A DNA stretch of 64,000 nt. Origin: Sphingomonadales bacterium (GTDB lineage Bacteria > Pseudomonadota > Alphaproteobacteria > Sphingomonadales > Sphingomonadaceae). Positions 50,114 to 58,266 of this stretch are shown here, one piece after another (within the stretch, counting starts at the first letter, position 1; each line of letters begins with the position of its first letter). Position numbers and translations under genes: made by a program. The DNA is taken from assembly GCA_027491235.1 (NCBI GenBank), contig JAIXWO010000022.1, positions 186,001-250,000 of the forward strand. Direction: 5' to 3'. The notes beneath the pieces were generated by a model. That model saw only the letters and a program-made list of their open reading frames with translations. It made no database searches and was not told the DNA's origin.

Positions 50114-50145
50114 GGGCGGGCCGGGAAATCGGCGCCGCCCTTTTT
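50114..50145 (+). terminator. terminator of the Fo operon
   Basis: GGGCGG (50114-50119) pairs with CCGCCC (50135-50140), with additional GC pairing inside, and is followed by TTTTT. It lies 25 bases after the atpF stop. Confidence 0.85.
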
Positions 50146-50150
50146 GTTTC

Positions 50151-50190
50151 CTTCCCCCGGCCCCTCCTGCAAGCGGGAGGGATTAGGAGA
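50151..50190. repeat. short palindromic repeat after the Fo operon
   Basis: CCCCTCCTGC and GCGGGAGGG form an imperfect hairpin flanked by CCCCC and GGAGAGGG, a layout like common intergenic palindromes of GC-rich bacteria. It lies between the converging atpF and SDR genes. Confidence 0.45.
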
Positions 50191-50207
50191 GGGCGCGCGC
50201 GCCGTCG

Positions 50208-50930
50208 TTAGAACCGCAGCATGATCTTGCGCGCGAGGGCGGGGGACATGCTGTGCACCAACTGCAACAATTTCACCAAGCCGACATTGGCTTCGTCCGC
50301 ATTGCGCTCCATGGCCACCACGATCTGACGGGCGCATTCGGCGGGTGCCATCTTGTTATTGCCGCGTCCTGCGGTCAGCTTGGTTTCCACAACCGGGGGT
50401 AGCGCCTCCAGGACATGGACCTTTGTGCCCGCCAACTGCACCCGCAGCGCCTGCGTATAGCTGCGCAAGGCGGCTTTCGTGGCGCAATAAACTGGCCCGC
50501 CCGCGCGCGGTGCGATGGCAAGGCCCGATGTCAAATTGACGATCATCGCCTCTGGGCGCGCCCGAAGCGACGGGAGCATCCGCGCAATCAGGTGGATGGG
50601 GGCGTTGAGATTGAGGAAAATGCAGCGGTCATTGTCCGCCAGATCAGGGGCGGCCTCGCGGAAATCATGATCGCTGCCTGCCCCTGCATTGTTGATAAGG
50701 ATGTCGGGCGTGCAACTGCCGAGCCCGTCGATTACGGCATCAATGCCTTTGGGCAGAGAGAGGTCTGCCGCGATCACCTCAAAACCATCCGTCTTTGCAG
50801 CGGCAATCCGCTCCGCATTCCGGCCTGTCACGATCACCGTTGCGCCCTTGGCGCGCAGCTGATGTGCGAGTTCCTTCCCAATTCCGTCTGTTCCGCCCGT
50901 CAACAATATGGTCTTGCCTGCCAGTTGCAT
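50208..50930 (-). CDS. SDR family oxidoreductase (DltE-like)
   Basis: The 240-residue short-chain dehydrogenase has TGGTDGIGKELAHQL (cofactor loop, residues 11-25), NNAG near 86, the catalytic Ser in VNLTSGLA and the YCATKAALR motif with the active Tyr and Lys near 148-152. The C-terminal part (VHVLEALPPVVETKLTAG) resembles the DltE-like branch of unknown substrate. It converges on the Fo operon and is divergent from uvrC. Confidence 0.87.
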   Translation of the reverse strand: MQLAGKTILLTGGTDGIGKELAHQLRAKGATVIVTGRNAERIAAAKTDGFEVIAADLSLPKGIDAVIDGLGSCTPDILINNAGAGSDHDFREAAPDLADNDRCIFLNLNAPIHLIARMLPSLRARPEAMIVNLTSGLAIAPRAGGPVYCATKAALRSYTQALRVQLAGTKVHVLEALPPVVETKLTAGRGNNKMAPAECARQIVVAMERNADEANVGLVKLLQLVHSMSPALARKIMLRF

Positions 50931-50986
50931 CTATTGTCCCCCCAATTGCTTCTTATTCCAACACAAGTTGATCCCTGTCGCCTGAT

Positions 50987-52918
50987 ATGTCCACGCCCAA
51001 TTCTCCGGATCGCTTCAATGAGGAGCGCGCAGCCTATACGGTGCGCGGGGCCGCCAATCAGCCTGATCTGGAGGCGGGCGTCGCGGCTATCCGCAATGTG
51101 CTCAAGACGCTGCCGTCCAAGCCGGGCGTCTATCGCATGTATGATGCACGCGGCGATGTGCTCTATGTCGGCAAGGCAAAGGCGCTCAAGAACCGGGTGA
51201 CGAACTACACGCAGGTGGAGCGGCTGCCCAACCGCCTGCGCCGCATGGTCGCGCAGACGCGCAGCATGACCATCGTCACGACCAACAGTGAGGCGGAGGC
51301 CCTGCTGCTCGAAGCGCAGCTCATCAAGCGCTATCGCCCAGCCTACAACGTGCTGTTGCGCGACGACAAAAGCTTCCCGTTCATTCTCCTGCGGTCCGAT
51401 CACGCTTATCCGCGCATCCAGAAGCATCGTGGCGCGCGGCGGGCGAAGGGTAGTTATTACGGTCCCTTTGCCAGTGCAGGATCGGTCAACACCACGCTCA
51501 ACGCGCTGCAGAAGCTGTTCCTGCTGCGCTCCTGCACCGACAGCTTCTTCAACAACCGGGACCGCCCTTGCCTTCTTTATCAAATCAAGCGCTGTTCCGC
51601 GCCGTGCGTCGGGCGTGTGGACGAGAAGCGCTACGCTGATCTGGTGTCGGACGCGAAGGCGTTTTTGGGCGGGAAGTCCACCGAGGTGCAGGTCAAGCTC
51701 GCCAAAGAGATGGAGGGTGCGGCCGAGGCGTTGGACTTCGAACAGGCGGCTGTCCTGCGCGATCGGTTGAAGGCGCTGACCTTCATTCAGGGCAGTCAGG
51801 CGATCAATGCGCAGGGTGTCGGCGATGCGGACATCTTCGCACTGGCGTCGAAGTCCGGGCAGGTGGGCATTCAGGCGTTCTTCATTCGCGGGGGACAGAA
51901 TTGGGGGCATCGCGCCTTCTTCCCCACGCACACGAGCGAACTCGAAGAAGAGGAGATATTTTCCAGCTTCCTCGCGCAATTTTATGAAGATGTGCCGCCG
52001 GCACGGACCATCCTGTTGGACCGCGTCTTGCCGGATAGCGAACTTCTGGCTGAGGCTTTTTCCGAGAAGGCGGGCCGCAAGGTGGAATTGCAGATGCCGC
52101 AACGCGGGGATCGCAAGCGGCTGGTCGATCAGGCGACACGCAATGCGGTCGAGGCACTGGATCGGCGCCTTGCCGAGAGCACGACGCAAGGCAAGCTGCT
52201 GCGTGAAGTCGCGGATCTGTTTGACTTGGCCGAGCCACCGCAGCGCATCGAAATCTACGACAACAGCCATATCCAAGGCACCAATGCTTTGGGCGCGATG
52301 GTGGTCGCGGGGCCGGAAGGGTTCCAGAAGGGGCAATTCCGCAAGTTTAACATCAAGCGGGCTGAAACCGCGCCCGGCGATGATTTCGCGATGATGCGCG
52401 AGGTGATGGAGCGGCGATTCGGTCGTGCGCTGGAAGAGGACCCGGATCGGGATAAGGGGCTTTGGCCAGATCTTGTCCTGATCGACGGTGGCAAGGGGCA
52501 GGTGAGCGCGGTGAAGGCCGTTCTGGACGAACTGGGCATTGAAGACCTGACCTATGTCGGTGTCTCCAAGGGGCCAGACCGGAATGCGGGGCGCGAAATC
52601 TTCCACTTCCCCGATGGGCGAGAGATGACCTTGCCCATCAACGCCCCTGTGCTCTTCTATCTCCAGCGGCTGCGCGATGAGGCGCACCGTTTCGCCATCG
52701 GCGCACATCGGGCCAAGCGGGCCAAGGCGATCACCTCCAGCCCGCTGGACGAGGTTCCGGGCATCGGCCCCTCACGCAAAAAGGCGTTGCTGATGCACTT
52801 TGGCACGGCGCGCGCCGTCCGCGCTGCCAGTCTGGAGGATCTGCAACGGGCGCCGGGTGTGTCGGCGACGGTCGCCCAAGCGGTGCATGATTTTTATCAC
52901 GGCACGACGGGTGAATGA
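50987..52918 (+). CDS. uvrC: UvrABC excinuclease subunit C
   Basis: UvrC makes both incisions around a bulky DNA lesion after UvrA and UvrB load. The 643-residue protein has the GIY-YIG nuclease domain (KPGVYRMYDARGDVLYVGKAKALKNRV, read in pieces, residues 45-75), a UVR motif for UvrB contact (AKEMEGAAEALDFEQAAVLRDR), the RNase H-like C-terminal nuclease (IEIYDNSHIQGTNALGAMVV and DLVLIDGGKGQVSAVKAVL) and a tandem helix-hairpin-helix end (GIGPSRKKALLMHFGTARAV). The ribosome-binding site before ATG 50987 is weak. Confidence 0.97.
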   Translation: MSTPNSPDRFNEERAAYTVRGAANQPDLEAGVAAIRNVLKTLPSKPGVYRMYDARGDVLYVGKAKALKNRVTNYTQVERLPNRLRRMVAQTRSMTIVTTNSEAEALLLEAQLIKRYRPAYNVLLRDDKSFPFILLRSDHAYPRIQKHRGARRAKGSYYGPFASAGSVNTTLNALQKLFLLRSCTDSFFNNRDRPCLLYQIKRCSAPCVGRVDEKRYADLVSDAKAFLGGKSTEVQVKLAKEMEGAAEALDFEQAAVLRDRLKALTFIQGSQAINAQGVGDADIFALASKSGQVGIQAFFIRGGQNWGHRAFFPTHTSELEEEEIFSSFLAQFYEDVPPARTILLDRVLPDSELLAEAFSEKAGRKVELQMPQRGDRKRLVDQATRNAVEALDRRLAESTTQGKLLREVADLFDLAEPPQRIEIYDNSHIQGTNALGAMVVAGPEGFQKGQFRKFNIKRAETAPGDDFAMMREVMERRFGRALEEDPDRDKGLWPDLVLIDGGKGQVSAVKAVLDELGIEDLTYVGVSKGPDRNAGREIFHFPDGREMTLPINAPVLFYLQRLRDEAHRFAIGAHRAKRAKAITSSPLDEVPGIGPSRKKALLMHFGTARAVRAASLEDLQRAPGVSATVAQAVHDFYHGTTGE

Positions 52919-52999
52919 CGCGCCAACAATAACGACCTTGCGGCGCAGCCTTCCCCTGCTTAGTGATATAGGTGGCTACCACAGTCTTCGCGGGTGCAT

Positions 53000-54055
53000 A
53001 TGGAGCAGTTTCAACAACGGGTATTTCTTGGCTTTGTGGCGGTTGCGACCGTCGCAATGGCTTGGATTGCCTCGCCTTTTTATGGCGCCATCCTCTGGGC
53101 GCTGACAGCGGCGATTGTTTTTGCCCCGGCCAATGCGGCGCTTGCCAAGGCCCTGAATGGCCATCGCAACACGGCTGCTGGGCTGACGCTGCTTGGCATC
53201 ATTGCCATGGTTATCGTGCCAGCAGCGATCATCGGCTCGCTGCTGGTTGAAGAAGCCATTGGCACATATCAGGATCTTCAGACGCAACCGCTGGACATCG
53301 GCGTGACGCTGGAATCGCTGCGCCACGTAGTGCCGGAGCCCGCCCTTGCGGCCATCGATAAATATGCGCTGGCCGACATTGATAAGCTGGAGGAACGGAT
53401 CTCCACCTTTCTGACGAGCGGCTTGCGTGTGGTCGCTGAGCAGGCTGTGAACATAGGACAGAGCGCTTTTAGCTTTGTCGTTGGGTTGAGCATCATGCTC
53501 TACCTGACCTACTTCTTGTTGCGTGATGGGCGGGCCATTGCCCAGACCGTGAGCAGCCGTATTCCCATGGCGCCTGCAAAGCGTCGGGCCTTGTTTGAAA
53601 AGTTCATCACGGTCATCCGCGCAACGATCAAAGGGAGCATCGTTGTTGCGATTGTGCAGGGGCTGGTGGGCGGCCTGACCTTCTATTTCCTCGATATCCG
53701 CGCACCGCTTCTCTGGGGTGTGGTGATGGGTATGCTTTCGCTGGTGCCCGCCATTGGTACGGGACTCGTCTGGGTTCCTGTCGCCATTTACCTGCTGGCC
53801 ACGGGGGATGTGACGCGCGGGGTTGTGCTGCTGCTGGTTGGCTTCTTCGTGATCTCCATGATCGACAACATCCTAAGGCCCATCCTTGTCGGCAAGGACA
53901 CGCGGATGCCCGACTATGTCGTGCTGATCTCCACCTTGGGCGGCATCGGAGTGATGGGCATTAATGGCTTCATCACAGGGCCAGTCGTCGCCGCCATGTT
54001 CATGGCCGCGTGGGATATCTTTTCAGAAGATAAGGACCTGGCGAAGGCCGCCTGA
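53000..54055 (+). CDS. AI-2E/PerM-family membrane transporter
   Basis: The 351-residue protein has the AI-2E family layout: two helices near the start (FLGFVAVATVAMAWIASPFY and ALTAAIVFAPANAALAKAL), one more (LTLLGIIAMVIVPAAIIGSLL), a soluble region, and a C-terminal set of helices including the motif LVPAIGTGLVWVPVAIYLL and VGKDTRMPDYVVLISTLGG. Despite the name, most members have no shown signal-molecule transport, and some are sodium/proton antiporters. I prefer ATG 53000 to a GTG two codons earlier. No strong ribosome-binding site is visible. Confidence 0.88.
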   Translation: MEQFQQRVFLGFVAVATVAMAWIASPFYGAILWALTAAIVFAPANAALAKALNGHRNTAAGLTLLGIIAMVIVPAAIIGSLLVEEAIGTYQDLQTQPLDIGVTLESLRHVVPEPALAAIDKYALADIDKLEERISTFLTSGLRVVAEQAVNIGQSAFSFVVGLSIMLYLTYFLLRDGRAIAQTVSSRIPMAPAKRRALFEKFITVIRATIKGSIVVAIVQGLVGGLTFYFLDIRAPLLWGVVMGMLSLVPAIGTGLVWVPVAIYLLATGDVTRGVVLLLVGFFVISMIDNILRPILVGKDTRMPDYVVLISTLGGIGVMGINGFITGPVVAAMFMAAWDIFSEDKDLAKAA

Positions 54056-54056
54056 C

Positions 54057-55016
54057 TTAGAGCTTCAGGCGGGCCCGCGCGGCGAGATATTCGCGCTCCA
54101 TCCGGTCAACCCGGTCGGCGACCGTTTCCACCTTGTGGACAGCGCCGATGCCTTGACCAGAACCCCAGATGTCGCGCCAGGCCTTTGCTTCGCTATTGCC
54201 GCCCGACCCGAAGTTCATCGTGCTAATGTCGCCCTGCGGCAGATTGTCGGGATCGAGCCCTGCATTGACGATCGACTGGCGCAGATAATTGCCATGGACG
54301 CCAGTAAACAGGTCTGAATAGACGATGTCTGATGCGCGGCCTTCGACGATGCCTTCCTTATAGCCATCGTCCGCGCGAGCCTCGACCGTCGCGATCCAAG
54401 GCGAGCCGATATAGCCAAAATCGGCGCCCATCGCTTGCGCTGCCAGAACAGCATCACCGGTTGCGATACAGCCGGACAGCGCAACAGGCCCGTCAAACCA
54501 CTGACGAATTTCCTGAATCAGCGCGAATGGCGATAGACGACCGGCATGGCCGCCTGCGCCGACAGCAACCGGAATGAGGCCCGTCGCGCCCTTTTCAATC
54601 GCCTTGCGGGCGAAGCGGTCATCAATAATGTCATGCAGCGTGACGCCGCCCCATTTGGTGACGGCAGCGTTCAGGTCTTCACGCGCGCCGAGCGACGTGA
54701 TGATGAGCGGAACCTGCCACTTTTCGCAGGTCACCATGTCCTCTTCCCAACGGTTGTTGGACTTATGGACGATCTGGTTGACGGCGTAAGGCGCTGCCGG
54801 ACGATCCGGATTGTCGCGGTTCCAGGCGGCCAGTTCTTCAGTGATCTGGTGGATCCACTCATCAAGCTGCGCCTGCGGGCGCGCGTTGAGGGCCGGGAAG
54901 GAGCCGACAATTCCCGCCTTGCACTGGGCAATGACGAGTTCGGGACCCGAAACGATGAAAAGGGGCGAGCCGATGATCGGCAGGCGCAGGCGGTCAAAAA
55001 TAGCTGGGACTGTCAT
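54057..55016 (-). CDS. nitronate monooxygenase-like FMN enzyme
   Basis: The 319-residue barrel protein belongs to the 2-nitropropane dioxygenase/nitronate monooxygenase family: LPIIGSPLFIVSGPELV near the start, VGAGGHAGRLSPFALIQEI with the conserved H-x-G phosphate-binding region near residue 158, and SGCIATGDAVLAAQAMGADFGYIGS near 188-212 for FMN. Family members oxidise alkyl nitronates or serve as enoyl reductases; the substrate is unknown. It converges on the AI-2E gene with one base between stops. Confidence 0.88.
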   Translation of the reverse strand: MTVPAIFDRLRLPIIGSPLFIVSGPELVIAQCKAGIVGSFPALNARPQAQLDEWIHQITEELAAWNRDNPDRPAAPYAVNQIVHKSNNRWEEDMVTCEKWQVPLIITSLGAREDLNAAVTKWGGVTLHDIIDDRFARKAIEKGATGLIPVAVGAGGHAGRLSPFALIQEIRQWFDGPVALSGCIATGDAVLAAQAMGADFGYIGSPWIATVEARADDGYKEGIVEGRASDIVYSDLFTGVHGNYLRQSIVNAGLDPDNLPQGDISTMNFGSGGNSEAKAWRDIWGSGQGIGAVHKVETVADRVDRMEREYLAARARLKL

Positions 55017-55071
55017 AAGAAGGTTTCTTAGCGCAACTTATGGCGCTGTCCAGCCTGACCTTACGTGAACG

Positions 55072-56367
55072 TCAGGCTTTGTTTTTCTCTGTGCGCAAAC
55101 GATCCCAATAGGCCAGCCGTTCTTGGATCTTCGACTCAAAGCCACGGGGCGAGGGGGCGTAGAACGTCTGCGGCGTCATCTCATCCGGCCAGTAATTGTC
55201 GCCGCTAAAGGCACCATCCTTGTCATGGTCATAGGCATATCCCTTGCCATAGCCGAGGTCCTTCATCATTTTTGTCGGCGCGTTGACGATGTTCATCGGC
55301 GGCATCAGCGATCCGGTGTCGCGGGCCGACTTCCAAGCTCTTTTTTGTGCCGCATAGACAGCGTTCGATTTGGGCGCGGTTGCCAAATAGAGACAGGCCT
55401 GCACGATCGCGAGTTCGCCTTCGGGGCTCCCCAGAAAATCATAGGCATCCTTGGCTGCGAGGCACTGGACGAGAGCCTGCGGGTCGGCAAGGCCGATGTC
55501 TTCACTGGCAAAGCGGACAAGGCGACGCAGCACATAAAGCGGTTCTTCGCCGGCCACGAGCATCCGGGCCATGTAATAGAGCGCTGCTTGCGGATCGGAC
55601 CCACGCAGGCTTTTGTGAAGCGCGGAGATGAGGTTGTAATGCCCCTCGCGGTCCTTGTCATAGACGGGCATCCGCCTGTGGAGCAGTTCGGCCAGCGCCT
55701 GCGGGTCCAGCGGGGCGTCGATCTTGATGGAGAAGAGCGTTTCCGCCTGATTGAGCAAGAAGCGGCCATCCCCATCCGCCGAGGCGACAAGTGCCGCGCG
55801 GGCATCGGCGGTGAGGGGCAGGGACCGTCCCTCAATCTCTTCGCCGCGGCTGAGCAACGTCTCCAGCGCATCTGCGCTCAACCGGTGAAGCACCAGCACT
55901 TGGGTGCGGCTGAGCACAGCGGCGTTCAACTCAAAGCTCGGATTTTCCGTTGTCGCGCCGACGAGCGTGACGGTGCCCTTTTCCACAAAGGGCAGAAAAC
56001 TGTCTTGCTGCGCGCGGTTGAACCGATGAATTTCGTCCACAAACAGGAGCGTGCCTTGGCCCGTCCGAGCATGATCTTCGGCGGCGGCGAAGGCCTTTTT
56101 GAGGTCCGCAACGCCGGAGAATACGGCCGAAAGCGGCTCAAAGCGCAAGCCCACCGCATCTGCCAGCAGGCGGGCTGTTGTGGTCTTGCCCGTGCCAGGA
56201 GGGCCCCACAGGATCATGGAGGAGAGTTTGCCCGCCGCCAGCATCCGTCCGATCGCGCCATTAGGGCCAGTCAGATGTTCTTGCCCGACAACATCGGCGA
56301 TGGTTTGCGGACGAAGCCGTTCCGCCAAGGGGGGGGCAGGGCCATCCTTGCCGAACAGATCAGACAC
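55072..56367 (-). CDS. rarA: replication-associated recombination protein A (RarA/MgsA)
   Basis: RarA is a AAA+ ATPase related to clamp loaders and Werner-interacting protein that acts at stalled replication forks. The 431-residue protein shows Walker A (LWGPPGTGKTTTARLLAD near residues 53-70), Walker B (LLFVDEIHRFNRAQQDSFLP near 107-126), a sensor (LVGATTENPSFELN) and the C-terminal MgsA region (APTKMMKDLGYGKGYAYDHD). It starts at GTG 56367, eight bases inside the end of the glycosyltransferase gene, so the two are translationally coupled. Confidence 0.96.
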   Translation of the reverse strand: MSDLFGKDGPAPPLAERLRPQTIADVVGQEHLTGPNGAIGRMLAAGKLSSMILWGPPGTGKTTTARLLADAVGLRFEPLSAVFSGVADLKKAFAAAEDHARTGQGTLLFVDEIHRFNRAQQDSFLPFVEKGTVTLVGATTENPSFELNAAVLSRTQVLVLHRLSADALETLLSRGEEIEGRSLPLTADARAALVASADGDGRFLLNQAETLFSIKIDAPLDPQALAELLHRRMPVYDKDREGHYNLISALHKSLRGSDPQAALYYMARMLVAGEEPLYVLRRLVRFASEDIGLADPQALVQCLAAKDAYDFLGSPEGELAIVQACLYLATAPKSNAVYAAQKRAWKSARDTGSLMPPMNIVNAPTKMMKDLGYGKGYAYDHDKDGAFSGDNYWPDEMTPQTFYAPSPRGFESKIQERLAYWDRLRTEKNKA

Positions 56368-57523
56368 GCGCGCTGCCGCTCTTCTGACGCACCAGTCGCT
56401 GATACGTCTCCAGCACCGCGTTGTTCACCTTGTCCCAATCATAAGCGCTGCTGGCTTCGGCACCGGCGGCACCATGGCGCAGGCGCAACTCTGTATCGGT
56501 GCAATAGGTGGCCAAGGCGTCAGCATATCCTGAGATAGACCCCGGCGTAACCAGCCGACCCGTTACACCATCGGCCACGAGATTTTCGCTGCCGGTGGCG
56601 CGCGCGGCAACCACAGGGATCGCACAAGCCATTGTTTCTAAAGTTACATTACCGAATGTCTCAGTCACGGACGGATTGAAGAGCATGTCCATCGACGCGA
56701 CGGCCTGCCCAAGGTCCGCGCCGGAGCGGAAGCCCACGAAGACCGCATTTTGCAGCCGGCTTTCAAACCAGTCCCGCGCGGGCCCTTCGCCGATTACAAG
56801 GACTTTGTGGCGGACGCCTTTGGCGCGCAGGGCATCAATCGCATCGGAAAAGACATCGAGTCCCTTTTCCATGACGAGGCGGCCGAGGAAACCGATGACC
56901 GGCTCGTCATCGGCAATGCCAAGGTCTCGGCGCCAGCCCATGTCGCGGCGCTGGGGATTGAAAATACTGGTATCGATCCCGCGGGCCCAAATGCCGATGT
57001 CGTAACTCATGCGTTGTTCGCGCATGACCTGCGCCATCGACTCAGACGGGGCAACGACGGCATCACAACGGCGATAAAAGCGCCGCAAAAGCGCTTCGAC
57101 GACCGGTTCCATAAAGGCCAAGCCGTAATAGCGGGGATAGGTTTCAAAGCGGGTGTGCATGGAGGAAAGCACTGGAATTCCGCGCTTTCTTGCCCAGCTG
57201 ACCGCGCGGTGACCTAGGAGATCGGGAGCCGCTACATGCACGATATCGGGTTTGAACGCCGCGAGATCCCGCTTTGTGGCGGGCGTCACGCCCAAGGCCA
57301 TGCGATATTCTGCGCGTCCCAAAGGCAGGGGGATGGAGCGCACGCTTACCAGATCACCGGTGGGCGGGAAGGCGGGTGTGTCGGTCGTGGCGGAGTAGAC
57401 GCGGACGTCGACCTCCTTGCGCAGCAGATAGCCGACCAGACGGTTGAGCGCCTGATTGGCGCCGTCGCGCACATAATTATAATTGCCGCTGAACATGGCG
57501 ATACGGGGGCGCGGTGATGTCAT
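56360..57523 (-). CDS. GT4-type glycosyltransferase
   Basis: The 387-residue GT-B fold enzyme has the N-terminal acceptor domain (RIAMFSGNYNYVRDGANQAL, the Gly-Ala-Asn loop near residues 18-23) and C-terminal donor domain with VIGFLGRLVMEKGLDVFSDAI and the E-x7-E region FNPSVTETFGNVTLETMACAIPVVA near 289-313. Its closest likeness is to mannosyltransferases acting on lipids or glycolipids (PimB/MgtA-like), but donor and acceptor are unproven. Its stop lies inside the rarA start. An EEP-domain gene follows 21 bases upstream on the same strand. Confidence 0.9.
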   Translation of the reverse strand: MTSPRPRIAMFSGNYNYVRDGANQALNRLVGYLLRKEVDVRVYSATTDTPAFPPTGDLVSVRSIPLPLGRAEYRMALGVTPATKRDLAAFKPDIVHVAAPDLLGHRAVSWARKRGIPVLSSMHTRFETYPRYYGLAFMEPVVEALLRRFYRRCDAVVAPSESMAQVMREQRMSYDIGIWARGIDTSIFNPQRRDMGWRRDLGIADDEPVIGFLGRLVMEKGLDVFSDAIDALRAKGVRHKVLVIGEGPARDWFESRLQNAVFVGFRSGADLGQAVASMDMLFNPSVTETFGNVTLETMACAIPVVAARATGSENLVADGVTGRLVTPGSISGYADALATYCTDTELRLRHGAAGAEASSAYDWDKVNNAVLETYQRLVRQKSGSARV

Positions 57524-57544
57524 GACGTGCCGATAGCGGAAAGG

Positions 57545-58240
57545 TCAGTCGAACGAAAGTTCGGCCCATACGGGCAGGTGATCAGAAGCACGGCGGGCCT
57601 TTAGGCTGTGGTGTGTTCCAGCCGCGTGAATGCGGATGCCATGACTCACGAAAATGCGGTCGAGCCGGGCCATAGGTCGCTGACTGTGAAAACTGGGGCC
57701 AGTATGCGCATCATGGTGACGCCCGACAAATTCGCCGAGGCATCCGCCTTTGCGGGACCATTCATTGAGGTCACCCATAAGGATGGACGGCATTTCGGGG
57801 GTTCGGGCATCAATCTGAGACAGGACGGATCGCACCTGTTGGCGACGGCGCAGACCAGACAGGTCGAGGTGCATGCCCACGATCCGTAGGGCTTTGTTTT
57901 TCCATAGAAGATCAGAAACGACGGCGCCGCGCGGTTCGATCATTGGGAGGTGAATGATGTCATGCCCGGAGATCTCTATGGCGCGTCGGACAAGGATCGC
58001 ATTGCCGTGATGGCCAATAGAATCGGGCCGGGTATCGAACGGCACCGGGACATAGTCTGTATGTGCGGCGATCAAATCGAGCGGGAGCGCGGAGATGCGA
58101 TTGCCGAAACGCCGGTCTGCTTCTTGCAAGGCGACGATATCCGCACCCACTTCGTTCAACACGTCGAGGATACGCTCCGGCCGACGCAGCCGGTCCGTTC
58201 CGATGCCTTTACGAATGTTATAGCTGGCGACTTTCAGCAT
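57545..58240 (-). CDS. endonuclease/exonuclease/phosphatase family protein
   Basis: The 231-residue protein has the EEP fold: MLKVASYNIRKGIGTD at the start with the metal-binding Asn, IVALQEADRRF with the catalytic Glu near residue 39, MGDLNEWSR near 156, and SDHLPVWAEL with the catalytic His at the end. Short members like this, next to glycosyltransferase or lipid genes, are often phosphodiesterases or phosphatases on small molecules or lipids. The gene begins 26 bases after the stop of the large outer-membrane gene on the same strand and is followed by the glycosyltransferase, so the three may share a message. Confidence 0.88.
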   Translation of the reverse strand: MLKVASYNIRKGIGTDRLRRPERILDVLNEVGADIVALQEADRRFGNRISALPLDLIAAHTDYVPVPFDTRPDSIGHHGNAILVRRAIEISGHDIIHLPMIEPRGAVVSDLLWKNKALRIVGMHLDLSGLRRRQQVRSVLSQIDARTPEMPSILMGDLNEWSRKGGCLGEFVGRHHDAHTGPSFHSQRPMARLDRIFVSHGIRIHAAGTHHSLKARRASDHLPVWAELSFD

Positions 58241-58266
58241 TCCTTGGCGGAATAGCGCTCAGATGC